A stretch of 64,000 nt of DNA from Pseudomonas anatoliensis (GCF_017976235.1 NZ_JACVHC010000002.1:186001-250000); one strand, 5' to 3'; shown: positions 45,714 to 54,970, counted from the first letter of the stretch. Numbers and translations: made by a program. Notes: generated by a model not told the origin, from the letters alone.

Positions 45714-46622
45714 GTGCGCCAGCGATATTTAGCCTTGCTCAGTGTGTTTGCCAGTTTTCCTGCGATGGCGCTTACGTACCAGACTCGCCTGGAGAACATT
45801 GAGTGGACGGTCGCCGGCGACAAGTTCGAGTGCCGTCTGACACAACCGATTACAGATTTCGGCTCGGGTGAGTTCGTGCGCAAGGCCGGTGAACAGGCGA
45901 TTTTCCGTCTGAATGCCTACAACGCCATGCTCGGCGGCGGTTCGGCGACGTTGCTCGCAGCCGCAGCACCTTGGCAGCCGGGACGCGGCGACATCAATCT
46001 GGGCTCTGTAAGACTGGGCAGCGGCAACGTCTTGTTCAACAGTTCGCAGTCTCAGGCCGGTGGCTTGATCAGTGGACTGATGGACGGGCGCAGCCCTGTT
46101 GTTCGTCGCGCTTCAAGCGATGGTCGGGTCTCGGAAGTGCGTTTGTTGCCGGTCAGGTTCAGCAAGGCCTTCAACGATTACCAGAGCTGTGTGGCGAAGT
46201 TGCTGCCGCAGAATTTCGAACAGGTGAAACAGTCGCAGATCGGCTTCCCCGGCGAAGGCATCGAACTGGATGCAGCCGCCAAGGCCAAGCTGCAAGTGAT
46301 GCTCGAGTACATGAAGGCTGATCCGACGGTGAACCACATCGAACTTGATGGCCACTCCGACAACAGCGGCAATCGCCTGACCAATCGCGAACTGTCGCGT
46401 CGTCGGGCCTTGGCCGTGGTTGATTTCTTCAAGGCCAACGGCATTCAGGAATCGCAGATCACCGTACGTTTCCATGGCGAACGCTACCCGTTGGCGCCGA
46501 ACACCAATGCGGCCAACCGGGCGAAGAACCGTCGGGTCAACGTGCACCTTGCGCGAGTAGCCCCGGCAACGGCCCCGGCACCCACTGCCAGCACGCCAGC
46601 GAACGCTGCGGCAACTTCCTGA
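45714..46622 (+). CDS. motY: Sodium/proton-motor protein MotY-type, OmpA-like
   Basis: A 302-residue outer-membrane-associated protein starting at a GTG (45714) with GGAG six bases upstream; the open frame begins earlier. The signal peptide is about 20 residues (LALLSVFASFPAMALT). The N-terminal domain (about 20-165, LENIEWTVAGDKFECRLTQ) is the MotY-type T-ring domain, and the C-terminal OmpA-like domain (about 185-280, DGHSDNSGNRLTNRELSRRRA) binds peptidoglycan. It supports the flagellar stator T-ring. The symbol is from family recall and the pyrC neighbour. Confidence 0.85.
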   Translation: MRQRYLALLSVFASFPAMALTYQTRLENIEWTVAGDKFECRLTQPITDFGSGEFVRKAGEQAIFRLNAYNAMLGGGSATLLAAAAPWQPGRGDINLGSVRLGSGNVLFNSSQSQAGGLISGLMDGRSPVVRRASSDGRVSEVRLLPVRFSKAFNDYQSCVAKLLPQNFEQVKQSQIGFPGEGIELDAAAKAKLQVMLEYMKADPTVNHIELDGHSDNSGNRLTNRELSRRRALAVVDFFKANGIQESQITVRFHGERYPLAPNTNAANRAKNRRVNVHLARVAPATAPAPTASTPANAAATS

Positions 46623-46634
46623 CCCGCCGGTCAT

Positions 46635-46697
46635 CGTCGCGCGCTCGACACAATCTGTCGCTTTGTCGTCTTAAGCTGTCGCGCCTCTGTAAATTAT
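46635..46697 (+). promoter_or_regulatory. Candidate ArgR operator before argG
   Basis: Three consecutive 21-base units: CGTCGC at 46635, TGTCGC at 46656 and TGTCGC at 46677. The last unit matches the ArgR half-site TGTCGCN8AAN5 exactly; the first and second have one and two changes. The exact 21-base phasing is the tandem architecture described for Pseudomonas ArgR. It lies 55-117 bases before the argG start. Confidence 0.78.
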
Positions 46698-46751
46698 CGC
46701 GTTTGGGCGTTAGACTCCTCGGCTTTCCGTAGAACCCCGTGGAGTGATGGC

Positions 46752-47969
46752 ATGGCGGACGTAAACAAGGTCGTTCTGGCGTATTCCGGCGGCCTGGACA
46801 CTTCGGTGATCCTCAAGTGGCTGCAGGATACTTATAACTGTGAAGTGGTGACCTTCACCGCTGATCTCGGTCAAGGCGAAGAGGTCGAGCCGGCCCGCGC
46901 CAAGGCTCAGGCCATGGGCGTCAAAGAAATCTACATCGACGATCTGCGCGAAGAATTCGTGCGTGACTTCGTGTTCCCGATGTTCCGCGCCAACACCGTT
47001 TACGAGGGCGAGTACCTGCTGGGTACTTCCATCGCGCGTCCACTGATCGCCAAGCGCCTGATCGAAATCGCCAACGAAACCGGCGCTGACGCCATTTCCC
47101 ACGGCGCCACCGGCAAGGGCAACGATCAGGTGCGTTTCGAACTGGGTGCCTACGCGCTCAAGCCAGGCGTGAAAGTGATCGCGCCGTGGCGTGAGTGGGA
47201 CCTGCTGTCCCGCGAGAAGCTGATGGACTATGCCGAGAAGCACGCGATCCCGATCGAGCGCCACGGCAAAAAGAAATCCCCGTACTCGATGGACGCCAAC
47301 CTGCTGCACATCTCCTATGAAGGCGGCGTGCTGGAAGACACCTGGACCGAGCACGAAGAGGACATGTGGCGTTGGACCGTCTCCCCGGAGAAGGCTCCCG
47401 ACACCCCGCAGTACCTGGAACTGACCTACCGTAACGGCGACATCGTCGCGCTGGACGGCGTCGAAATGTCCCCGGCCACCGTGTTGGCGACATTGAACAA
47501 GATCGGTGGTGCGCACGGTATCGGCCGTCTCGACATCGTCGAAAACCGTTATGTCGGCATGAAGTCTCGTGGTTGCTACGAAACCCCGGGCGGCACGATC
47601 ATGCTGCGCGCTCACCGCGCCATTGAGTCGATCACCCTGGATCGCGAAGTCGCTCACTTGAAAGACGAGCTGATGCCCAAGTACGCCAGCCTGATCTACA
47701 CCGGTTACTGGTGGAGCCCTGAGCGTCTGATGCTGCAACAGATGATCGACGCTTCCCAGACCAGCGTGAATGGTGTGGTTCGCCTGAAGTTGTACAAAGG
47801 CAACGTGATCGTGACGGGCCGCAAGTCCGACGATTCGCTGTTCGATGCCAACATCGCCACCTTCGAAGAGGATGGCGGTGCTTACAACCAGGCTGACGCG
47901 GCGGGCTTCATCAAGCTCAACGCGCTGCGCATGCGCATTGCTGCCAACAAGGGCCGCAAACTGTTCTGA
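46752..47969 (+). CDS. argG: Argininosuccinate synthase
   Basis: A 405-residue enzyme that joins citrulline and aspartate with ATP to form argininosuccinate in arginine synthesis. The ATP pyrophosphatase loop SGGLDTS sits at residues 10-16; the citrulline and aspartate contact segments ([14 protein letters not shown] and [17 protein letters not shown]) are present. Length is normal. An ArgR operator lies upstream, as at argF, and a terminator follows. Confidence 0.97.
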   Translation: MADVNKVVLAYSGGLDTSVILKWLQDTYNCEVVTFTADLGQGEEVEPARAKAQAMGVKEIYIDDLREEFVRDFVFPMFRANTVYEGEYLLGTSIARPLIAKRLIEIANETGADAISHGATGKGNDQVRFELGAYALKPGVKVIAPWREWDLLSREKLMDYAEKHAIPIERHGKKKSPYSMDANLLHISYEGGVLEDTWTEHEEDMWRWTVSPEKAPDTPQYLELTYRNGDIVALDGVEMSPATVLATLNKIGGAHGIGRLDIVENRYVGMKSRGCYETPGGTIMLRAHRAIESITLDREVAHLKDELMPKYASLIYTGYWWSPERLMLQQMIDASQTSVNGVVRLKLYKGNVIVTGRKSDDSLFDANIATFEEDGGAYNQADAAGFIKLNALRMRIAANKGRKLF

Positions 47970-47990
47970 TTTTTCAGACTGACGCGCAAT

Positions 47991-48030
47991 AAAAGGGCGG
48001 CCCTGTCTTGGAGACAGGCCGCCCTTTTTT
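47991..48030 (+). terminator. argG terminator
   Basis: A long hairpin with arms AAAAGGGCGGCC-CTGTCT and its complement (one bulged C), loop TGG, then six T. It lies 21 bases after the argG stop. Confidence 0.9.
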
Positions 48031-48103
48031 ACAGAATTCTTTTGTCCGACGCTTACCTGCAATGTCCCTTGTCTCTATGCCTGCGTGGCAATGTCCCCAT
48101 CTT

Positions 48104-48820
48104 TCAAGCTCGTCCCAACAGCGTGACCGTCTGTGAACACAGGTTGTAAACAATACAGAGTGTTGTGCCCGAGCCTTTCTTCGCCTGCCTGATCTGCAGT
48201 AATGCATTCTTTGTCAGTGAAACGTCCGACATATGACTGGAAAGAAACATGATGACACGGGCGGTTTTTTTGTCGGTGCGTCGGATTTTCTCCAGAATTG
48301 TTGCGAGTTCTCTCGACGCATCGATGTCCCGTGCATCGATGATGTGCAGGTTGCTGATAGAGGCGGGTAGCTGAATGTTGTGTTGAATCCTCAGATTCGA
48401 CTTCGCACTGGTGCCTGGCGGCGGGTCGGATGCATTATGGACTTTGCACGAGTCCCTGCACCCTGCAGCAGCGGCTTCGCTGGGTACGATGTGACTTGAT
48501 ATACCGAATGTGGCGTGTGTATCTGTCTCATGCAGCGACGTGTTTCGTTTGTTCTCGCGGTAATCGCTGTAGATGACTTTTAAAAAATTCTTGTCCTTGC
48601 CGAAATCAGAGGGTGAATAAAGCGAGCGATGGTTGAAGTTTAAAGTAATAAAGAAAAGGAATAACAGGTAAAACGGAAAGCTGATTAGGAACCATACATA
48701 GATTTCTCGATCTTCGTTGTTAAGAAACGGCAAAGATGCCGCGGCGGACCCTTCCGATATGGCAGCGAATATGGCGATAACCGTCATCGGGTTGGTGATT
48801 TTATTTTTTATCTTTAACAT
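48104..48820 (-). CDS. Orphan membrane protein, unknown
   Basis: A 238-residue protein I do not recognise. Two hydrophobic segments lie near the N-terminus (NPMTVIAIFAAISEGSAAASLPF near 10-33 and IYVWFLISFPFYLLFLFFITL near 41-60), so it is probably anchored in the inner membrane with a cytoplasmic C-terminal domain of about 175 residues. The C-terminal part has alternating strand and helix (LHIIDARDIDASRELATILE; ARVIMFLSSHMSDVS; TLCIVYNLC), which is open to a STAS-like or nucleotide-binding fold but no diagnostic motif is seen. Codon use and AT content differ from the neighbours, which suggests horizontal acquisition. No ribosome site of note. Confidence 0.6.
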   Translation of the reverse strand: MLKIKNKITNPMTVIAIFAAISEGSAAASLPFLNNEDREIYVWFLISFPFYLLFLFFITLNFNHRSLYSPSDFGKDKNFLKVIYSDYRENKRNTSLHETDTHATFGISSHIVPSEAAAAGCRDSCKVHNASDPPPGTSAKSNLRIQHNIQLPASISNLHIIDARDIDASRELATILEKIRRTDKKTARVIMFLSSHMSDVSLTKNALLQIRQAKKGSGTTLCIVYNLCSQTVTLLGRA

Positions 48821-49336
48821 ATATATGCTCTTGTTCAGGTGTCTTGTTGTTAGTGGGTTGTATGTGTTTGCTTGTGAGTAAGTCGGGTTTATGGTGGTTT
48901 CTATTTATAGCAAAAGTGTTTGTTTGAGTATAAATATCTTGTTTCAAGTGTTTATGTTTTCCAAGCCTTGTATGCGGAAGGTGTAGGCAATTGCCGTCAT
49001 TGCATGATGTTTCTAATCTGCAATATCTTTAGAATCTCATGCGGGTATTCGGCGGCGGCCCCACAGCCGAGCTGTAATGAAAGCGGGTGTTGAGGCTGCT
49101 CTTCAGCGAACATCGGTCGCGAACTGTTACAAGTCAAAACCTGAAGTTTTGCAGGCGGGTGAAGAGTTTTTTCGTCGGATGTTTATAGTGAGGTGGGTTT
49201 TTTGTAGGAATATTCCTCGATGGCTGTAGGGGATGTCTTTCGATGCAAGTGCATGAGAGACCTGACATGCCATAGAGCAAATGGCTGAGCTATTGTGCGT
49301 GTTCTAAAAATTCGAACAGCGAAACTGGACTTGCCC
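48821..49336. other. AT-rich intergenic stretch
   Basis: A 516-base gap between the orphan membrane protein and the response regulator gene, much richer in A and T than the window overall, with many TTT and GTT runs. I see no credible open frame, no direct or inverted repeats and no tRNA. Divergent promoters for both genes should be here. Confidence 0.55.
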
Positions 49337-49963
49337 ATGAATAAAGTGCTGATCGTGGATGACCACCCCGTCATTCGTCTTGCGGTACGTATGCTGATGG
49401 AACGTCATGGCTACGAAGTCATTGCAGAAACGGATAACGGCGTGGATGCATTACAACTGGCTCGCGAACAAATGCCGGATATTGTCATTCTGGATATTGG
49501 AATACCGAAACTTGATGGTCTGGAAGTAATTGCACGACTGACCTCGGTCGCAATGCCTACTAAAGTCCTGGTGTTGACTTCTCAGGCGCCGGGCCATTTC
49601 TCCATGCGTTGCATGCAGTCGGGGGCGGCGGGTTATGTATGTAAACAGCAAGATTTGACCGAGTTGCTAAGTGCGATAAAAGCTGTTCTATCCGGCTACA
49701 GTTATTTTCCCAATCAGGCCTTGCACACCGTACGTACCAGCCTGGGCAATGCCAGTGAAGCAGACATGGTGGATCGCCTTTCCGGGCGCGAGATGATGGT
49801 GTTGCAACAGTTGGCGCGGGGCAAGACCAACAAGGAAATCGCTGATGGAATGTTTTTGAGTAACAAGACAGTGAGTACCTACAAGACCCGCTTGTTGCTG
49901 AAACTCAATGCGCGTTCACTGGTTGATCTGATTGAGCTGGCCCAGCGAAACGGGCTTGTCTGA
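49337..49963 (+). CDS. NarL/LuxR-family response regulator (BvgA/RocA-like)
   Basis: A 208-residue regulator starting at 49337 (MNKVLIVDDHPVIRLAVRML; the open frame begins 14 codons earlier). Receiver with DD at 8-9 and phosphoacceptor Asp53-type (IVILDIGIPKLDG), the Lys in YVCKQQ-like loop, and a LuxR helix-turn-helix (LSGREMMVLQQLARGKTNKEIA) near 145-205. The N-terminus resembles BvgA/RocA regulators of fimbriae and virulence genes. No histidine kinase is adjacent, so it is an orphan; it lies in the AT-rich patch. Confidence 0.87.
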   Translation: MNKVLIVDDHPVIRLAVRMLMERHGYEVIAETDNGVDALQLAREQMPDIVILDIGIPKLDGLEVIARLTSVAMPTKVLVLTSQAPGHFSMRCMQSGAAGYVCKQQDLTELLSAIKAVLSGYSYFPNQALHTVRTSLGNASEADMVDRLSGREMMVLQQLARGKTNKEIADGMFLSNKTVSTYKTRLLLKLNARSLVDLIELAQRNGLV

Positions 49964-50020
49964 ATACTTCAGTCGCTGACGGGGTCATGGGCCGATCGAA
50001 TTCAGCTAGGCATTAAAAGC

Positions 50021-50046
50021 AAAAAGCCTCCGTTTCGGGAGGCTTT
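50021..50046. terminator. Terminator between the regulator and the PA3496-type gene
   Basis: Arms AAAGCCTCC and GGGAGGCTTT with loop GTTTC; T runs follow on both strands. It ends the regulator gene and the converging small gene. Confidence 0.85.
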
Positions 50047-50052
50047 CAAATA

Positions 50053-50226
50053 TCAGAGATCAAAGTCATAATCGGCCAACTTCCTTTGCAGTCGGCGCTC
50101 CTCCAGCAGGTTATCGATCGTGCGGCGTTTGCTCAGGTTGGTCTTGGCGACTTCAACCACGGGTTCGGCGTCATCCGTGGGGTCATCATCCACTTCCAGC
50201 TCCAGTTCCTCTTTATCAGTACTCAT
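50053..50226 (-). CDS. PA3496-family small acidic protein
   Basis: A 57-residue protein starting at 50226 (MSTDKEELELEVDDDPTDD; the open frame begins 5 codons earlier). The N-terminal half is very acidic; the C-terminal half has the conserved KRRTIDNLLEERRLQRKL-x-DYDFDL ending that marks the PA3496 family, described as putative envelope integrity proteins. No signal peptide or membrane segment. It lies next to nth as in P. aeruginosa. Role unknown. Confidence 0.8.
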   Translation of the reverse strand: MSTDKEELELEVDDDPTDDAEPVVEVAKTNLSKRRTIDNLLEERRLQRKLADYDFDL

Positions 50227-50334
50227 CAGATTAACTCCCACCCTAAGACTGCCGTTGGCGCCCCTTATATCGACATTCCGGCGGCGGGTAAAAAAGATTT
50301 TTTCAATCGATCACTCATTTATTTCTATAACTGA

Positions 50335-50973
50335 TCAATCGTCCGATGTTTTTTGTTTGTATTCGCACAAGTCTTCGATTCGGCAACTGCCGCACCGCGG
50401 CTTGCGCGCCAGACACACGTAGCGTCCGTGAAGAATCAGCCAGTGGTGGGAATCGAGCAGGAATTGCTTTGGTACAAACTTCATCAGCTTGTCTTCCACT
50501 TCGACCACATTTTTGCCGGGAGCGATGCCCGTGCGGTTGCTGACTCGGAAGATGTGCGTGTCGACGGCCATGGTCAGCTGACGGAACGCCGTGTTGAGCA
50601 CCACGTTGGCGGTCTTTCGGCCGACACCGGGCAACGCTTCGAGCTCCTCACGCGTTTGTGGCACTTCACCGTTGTGGCGTTCGACCAGCAAGCGGCATGT
50701 CTCGATGACGTTTTTAGCCTTGCTGTTGTAGAGGCCGATGGTCTTGATGTATTCGGACAGCCCCTCCACGCCCAGCGCGTAGATCGCTGCCGGGGTGTTG
50801 GCGACCGGGTACAGCTTGGCTGTCGCCTTGTTTACGCCAACGTCGGTCGACTGCGCCGAAAGAATCACCGCAATCAGCAATTCGAAGGGCGAGGAGTAGG
50901 CCAGTTCGGTTTTCGGCTCGGGATTGTCTTCATGCAGGCGGCGGAAAATCTCAAGACGTTTTGCGGCATTCAT
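50335..50973 (-). CDS. nth: Endonuclease III
   Basis: A 212-residue base-excision repair glycosylase/lyase (ATG at 50973; the open frame starts 14 codons earlier). The helix-hairpin-helix LPGVGRKTANVV carries the catalytic Lys, the general acid Asp is in AVDTHIFR, and the 4Fe-4S cluster ligands follow as C-x6-C-x2-C-x5-C (CLARKPRCGSCRIEDLC). It removes oxidised pyrimidines. Its start overlaps the rnfE stop by 4 bases, so it belongs to the rnf transcript. Confidence 0.96.
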   Translation of the reverse strand: MNAAKRLEIFRRLHEDNPEPKTELAYSSPFELLIAVILSAQSTDVGVNKATAKLYPVANTPAAIYALGVEGLSEYIKTIGLYNSKAKNVIETCRLLVERHNGEVPQTREELEALPGVGRKTANVVLNTAFRQLTMAVDTHIFRVSNRTGIAPGKNVVEVEDKLMKFVPKQFLLDSHHWLILHGRYVCLARKPRCGSCRIEDLCEYKQKTSDD

Positions 50974-51551
50974 GGGCGATGCGTTTCCTTGGGAATTGAG
51001 TTCGAGCGAGTCCACGCCTGACGGGCCGCGAGCAGCAGCCCCAAGACAATCAGCGCGCCGGGAACCAGGGTTGCCAGAGGCAACCCCTCGCTAAGTAAAA
51101 CCAGACCTTGCCAGTGTCCGAACAGTCCTCGGCCCAAGCGACCCTGGCCTGCGAGTTCACGCACGACGGCGAGTATCACCATCAATGCGCTGAACAGACT
51201 GCTTAGCTTTAGGCGCTCGAGGCGTGTCTGGCGGAAAAATCCGTTATGTTCCAGTACCAGGCACTGCAAGGCGATCAACCCGGCATACAGACCAAAAGCC
51301 TGATGCCATGGCAGAAACCAGCGTTGCGCGAAGACCTCGGCACAACTGGTCAACGTTGCGGCGAGCAGCAGGCCTGCTGACCATGTGGCCGCAGGCGTCA
51401 GACGTGAGCGTAAAAAAGACATGCACAAACCGTAGGCACCAACGACCATCGCGAACATCAAGAGCGCGCCCAGTGCGCCAGCCAACGAACTCGTCGTTCC
51501 GAGCAAAAGCAAGAGCATCAATGAATTCGCCACGTGCGCCGTGCGGTTCAT
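50970..51551 (-). CDS. rnfE: RnfE-like membrane subunit, degenerate cluster ligands
   Basis: A 193-residue inner-membrane protein with about six hydrophobic segments, aligned with RnfE/RsxE. Compared with E. coli RsxE (ALVQLLGLCPLLAV) the first cluster Cys is Thr here (LMLLLLLGTTSS); the second (VTNCIVVG) is kept as LQCLVLE, so only one of the pair remains. The RELAGQGRL segment matches REIIGNGTL. RnfE and RnfA together normally hold a 2Fe-2S cluster in the membrane; with RnfA also altered, that cluster should not form. Overlaps rnfG and nth. Confidence 0.78.
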   Translation of the reverse strand: MNRTAHVANSLMLLLLLGTTSSLAGALGALLMFAMVVGAYGLCMSFLRSRLTPAATWSAGLLLAATLTSCAEVFAQRWFLPWHQAFGLYAGLIALQCLVLEHNGFFRQTRLERLKLSSLFSALMVILAVVRELAGQGRLGRGLFGHWQGLVLLSEGLPLATLVPGALIVLGLLLAARQAWTRSNSIPKETHRP

Positions 51552-52153
51552 GGCGGGCTCCCCAGCAATGCCAGACGATGCTGGTCAAAGTAGCGAAGAG
51601 CGTCATGCACAGCGTTGATCACCGCGCGGGAAGTGATGGTCGCACCGGCCATTTGATCGAATTGCCCCTGATCCTTTTTCAGTGCCCAACCGGCATCCGT
51701 CGGCTCATCACTCGATTTCCCGATAAACACCGACAGCCATGCATTCGGCCATTCGCCCAGATGTCCGCCGAGTGCTGGCGTTTCATTTTGCTTGAGGGTT
51801 TTCACGCCCAACAGTTTTCCATGGTCATCAATGGCAATCAGCAGTTCGATGCTGCCTGCATAACCCTCGCTGCGGCTGCGCAGCAACACTGCGACCGGTC
51901 GCCCTGCTTTGCTTGCGCGATAGCCGCCGGTCAGCGTGCTGTGGCTCAAGGCAACGTCCGCCAAGGCCAGAGGCTGCTCAAGTGGTTGATTGTCGTAGCT
52001 GTCGGGCGCGAGCACGTCGAGCAGTTTGCGACTGTCGAGCAGACGTTGTTCGGCGGCTATCTGCGGCGCATTGCTGCGTTGCACAAGATACGTCGCCGTG
52101 ATGCCGACGAAGGCCAATAGCAGCAGCGTGAGTGTGCTCTTTGTGCGGCTCAT
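51548..52153 (-). CDS. rnfG: RnfG-like flavoprotein subunit
   Basis: A 201-residue protein (ATG at 52153; the longer frame upstream is a different reading, not a real extension). One N-terminal membrane helix (STLTLLLLAFVGITATYLV) and a periplasmic FMN-binding domain. The covalent FMN threonine is in AGATITS near residue 167, close to the family SGAT-x-TS motif, so flavin attachment is expected. It overlaps rnfD and rnfE by 4 bases each. A redox carrier between RnfD and the partners. Confidence 0.85.
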   Translation of the reverse strand: MSRTKSTLTLLLLAFVGITATYLVQRSNAPQIAAEQRLLDSRKLLDVLAPDSYDNQPLEQPLALADVALSHSTLTGGYRASKAGRPVAVLLRSRSEGYAGSIELLIAIDDHGKLLGVKTLKQNETPALGGHLGEWPNAWLSVFIGKSSDEPTDAGWALKKDQGQFDQMAGATITSRAVINAVHDALRYFDQHRLALLGSPP

Positions 52154-53133
52154 GGGCGCACCGGTGTCTGTCGACTCACGGCGAAACGCTCGAGTGCCGG
52201 CACGCAGAGATTCATTAACAGCACCGCGAACGCGATGCCGTCCGGGTAACCGCCCCATGTGCGGATCAGGTAAGTCAGCAGTCCGACTCCGGCGCCGAAC
52301 AACACGCGCGCCAGCGCATTTTTTGCCCCGGATACCGGTTCGGTGATGATGAAAAACGCGCCGAGCATGGTGGCACCGCTCAGCAGATGAAACAGTGGCG
52401 AGCCGTGAGAGTCCGAGCCCGAGCCGTTCCAGCACAGCAGGCTGACTAAAAACAGGCTGGCGAGCATACCGACAGGCGCGTGCCAGCCGAATACTCGCCG
52501 TTGCAGCAGAAATAGCCCGCCGGCGAGAAACGCCAGATTGACCCATTCCATGCCATGCCCGCCGAAGCGCCCGAAGGCCGGGTTGGCGGCGAACAATTCA
52601 TCGATGGTCAGGCTTTTATTGATGCGCAGGCTGTCCAGGGCCGTGGCCTGAACCCAGGCGTCCGGGGCCTGCCCCGGATTGAATACCTGCTGCAAGGCGT
52701 CGAGCAGGGCCATGCCATGGGCCGGCCATTGGGTCATCGGCTGCGGGAACGTCACGATGACCAAGGCAAAACCGAGCATGGCCGGATTGAACGGGTTTTT
52801 GCCCACGCCGCCATACAGATGTTTGCCAAACAGCAGACCTGAGGCGGTCGCTGTCATCGTCAGCCACCAGGGGCAATAGGGCGGCAGGGCGACGGCCAGC
52901 AAAGTCGCGCTGACCAATGCGCTGCCGTCAGTGAGCAGCGGCTGCAATGCTTGCCCGCGCAGGCGTGCCACGCCGGTCTCGACGGCCAGTGCGCAGGCGA
53001 CGCAAAGGATCAGATTGATCAATACGCCCCATCCGTAAAACCAGAACAAGCTCAGCAACCCCGGCAGCATGGCAAGCAGCACCAGCTTCATCGCCTGTTG
53101 CAGGCGACCGTCGGGTGTCTCAAGGGGCAACAT
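52150..53133 (-). CDS. rnfD: RnfD-like flavoprotein subunit
   Basis: A 327-residue inner-membrane protein with about nine hydrophobic segments, homologous to RnfD/RsxD. The covalent FMN site is in [13 protein letters not shown], matching the family SGATM motif, so flavin binding is kept. Other conserved stretches are [13 protein letters not shown] (near 118) and TEPVSG. It begins 14 bases before the end of rnfB, so there is no space for rnfC between them. Confidence 0.88.
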   Translation of the reverse strand: MLPLETPDGRLQQAMKLVLLAMLPGLLSLFWFYGWGVLINLILCVACALAVETGVARLRGQALQPLLTDGSALVSATLLAVALPPYCPWWLTMTATASGLLFGKHLYGGVGKNPFNPAMLGFALVIVTFPQPMTQWPAHGMALLDALQQVFNPGQAPDAWVQATALDSLRINKSLTIDELFAANPAFGRFGGHGMEWVNLAFLAGGLFLLQRRVFGWHAPVGMLASLFLVSLLCWNGSGSDSHGSPLFHLLSGATMLGAFFIITEPVSGAKNALARVLFGAGVGLLTYLIRTWGGYPDGIAFAVLLMNLCVPALERFAVSRQTPVRP

Positions 53134-54328
53134 GGTCTTGCACCTGGCGCTCGGCGTCTTGCAGGCGGGCGCGGGCCTTGTCGAGGGTTTCGGCCGGGGT
53201 GTCAGCGCGTCGTTCGAGTTTGTTCAGGTCAGCGCGGGCGTAGGCCAATTCGGTTTTCAACTGGCGAAGTTGGCTGTCGATCGGGCGTTTTTCCACGCGC
53301 ACCAGATCAGGCGCAGGCTGATCGCTGCCCGCTTCGGCGGCGTGAAGGGCTTGCTCGGCGTCACGTAACGCCTGTTCCAGCGTCGCAATCTGCTCGGTCG
53401 GCGCTTCGGCGGTCTGGGCCTTTTTCAGTTCGGCGCGGCGCATGGCCAATTGAATTTTTGCCCGCTTCAGGTCCGCGTCTTTCGCTGGAGCTGGAGCTGG
53501 CGGAGTGGCGGGTGCGCTGCTTTCGAGTTTTGCCAAAGCCTGTTCGGCCAGTTCGAATTGCTGCTGCAACACGATCAATTGCGACTGCTGTTCAAAGGTC
53601 GGCGGATGGCCGAAGGCTTTCAGCGATTTATGCAGTTGCGCACGGCTCATCGCGACATCGATCTTGGCTTTTTTTAGTGCGGCGTCGGCGCCTGCGGATT
53701 TTTGCGCGCGCACGCGTTCCAGTGCAGCTTGCACCGGGTCGAGCGTTGTCACTTCAGATTGAGCGGCGCGTTTGGCTCGCGCCTCCCGCTCAGCCTGTTT
53801 CTGTTGTTCTTCGCGTTGCAGGCGGGCATTGCGTCGTTCAAAGCGCTGGCGGGCGTGATCACGTTTGGCGGCGCGCGCGCGCTGTTCTTCAAGATTGAAC
53901 GCGAGGCCACCGACCACAGGCAGTGTGCTCGGCGGCAGAGGATGCATTTCGATGCAGTCCACCGGGCAGGGCGCCACGCACAGGTCGCAACCGGTGCATT
54001 CGTCGATCAGAACGGTGTGCATCAATTTCGCCGCGCCGACGATGGCATCAATCGGGCAGGCCTGAATGCACTTGGTGCAGCCGATGCATTCGGCTTCGCG
54101 GATGTAAGCCACCTGCGCTGGCGCCGAACCGCGACTGACGTCCAGTTCCAGCACCGGCACTTTCAACAGGTCGGCCAGTGCCGCGATGGTTTCATCACCA
54201 CCCGGGGGGCATTTGTTGATCGGCTCGCCGTCGACGATGCCCTGTGCGTAAGGTTTGCATCCTGGATGACCGCATTTGCCGCACTGAGTCTGCGGCAGAA
54301 GGGCGTCGATGCGTTGAATCAGACTCAT
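53120..54328 (-). CDS. rnfB: RnfB-like ferredoxin subunit with long coiled-coil tail, no membrane anchor
   Basis: A 402-residue protein, twice the length of E. coli RsxB (about 190). It starts [20 protein letters not shown], which aligns to the position after the N-terminal membrane helix of RsxB, so the anchor is missing. The first iron-sulfur cluster ligands are Cys16, 19, 24 and 40; two ferredoxin-type 4Fe-4S sites follow (Cys81, 84, 87, 91 and Cys111, 114, 117, 121). Residues 150-402 are a charged coiled-coil region with three diverged repeats (about 216-270, 285-333 and 350-398), for example [35 protein letters not shown] and [17 protein letters not shown]. They resemble the RnfC C-terminal repeat. 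Confidence 0.82.
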   Translation of the reverse strand: MSLIQRIDALLPQTQCGKCGHPGCKPYAQGIVDGEPINKCPPGGDETIAALADLLKVPVLELDVSRGSAPAQVAYIREAECIGCTKCIQACPIDAIVGAAKLMHTVLIDECTGCDLCVAPCPVDCIEMHPLPPSTLPVVGGLAFNLEEQRARAAKRDHARQRFERRNARLQREEQQKQAEREARAKRAAQSEVTTLDPVQAALERVRAQKSAGADAALKKAKIDVAMSRAQLHKSLKAFGHPPTFEQQSQLIVLQQQFELAEQALAKLESSAPATPPAPAPAKDADLKRAKIQLAMRRAELKKAQTAEAPTEQIATLEQALRDAEQALHAAEAGSDQPAPDLVRVEKRPIDSQLRQLKTELAYARADLNKLERRADTPAETLDKARARLQDAERQVQDHVAP

Positions 54329-54894
54329 GTTTTGATCAGTCCACTGAATCCGAGAAAAATCACTGCGATCAATCCGGCGCCGATCAGATCGATCGGCAGG
54401 CCGCGAAAGGGCAGGGGAATATCGTTGTCGGTTGTACGCTCACGCAAATCGCTGAACAGGCTCAGCACCAGCCAGAAACCCAGCCCGGCACCGAGGCTCA
54501 TTGCTGTCGCGTGCAACAGGCCTTGATCGTTCTGCGCATTGATCAGCGCCAGTCCAAGCACGCCGGCGTTGCCCAGCAACAGCGGCCACAAACCCTCGAA
54601 CGACAGGTTCGGCAACCCACGCGCCAAGAGCTTCAGCAACGGTGCGATCAACAACACGCTCAATGGCAAAAACACGAACAGGCGCAGCGCTTGCAGTTGC
54701 AGGGGTACCAGCAGCCAGTGCCAGATTGAATAGCCAACCACGCCGACGATCACCATCAGACACAAGGTCGCCAGCCCCAGCGCGTGCACCTGCCGACGAC
54801 TGCCCGCCAATAGCGGATCGACGCCCAGCGGCCAGTGCAACACGAAGTTGTTGAGCAGCGCGGCACTGATAAGCGTAAGCACGAGTTCGGTCAT
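54325..54894 (-). CDS. rnfA: RnfA-like membrane subunit lacking both cluster cysteines
   Basis: A 189-residue inner-membrane protein with six hydrophobic segments, aligned with RsxA from NNFVL onwards and at the end (PAPFRGNAIALI matches [12 protein letters not shown]). The two cysteines of E. coli RsxA (GLCPF and TNCAVLG) are Asp and Ala here (GVDPL and GNAGVLG). Those residues normally bind the 2Fe-2S cluster shared with RnfE, so this copy should not. It opens the rnf transcript and overlaps rnfB by 4 bases. A terminator for metG lies before it. Confidence 0.8.
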   Translation of the reverse strand: MTELVLTLISAALLNNFVLHWPLGVDPLLAGSRRQVHALGLATLCLMVIVGVVGYSIWHWLLVPLQLQALRLFVFLPLSVLLIAPLLKLLARGLPNLSFEGLWPLLLGNAGVLGLALINAQNDQGLLHATAMSLGAGLGFWLVLSLFSDLRERTTDNDIPLPFRGLPIDLIGAGLIAVIFLGFSGLIKT

Positions 54895-54970
54895 GGGGCT
54901 GCCGGCGAAACGGGCGGATGTCTCATAAGGTTAGGCATTATCCGGCAGCGACGGTGAGTGGGCCAGATAT

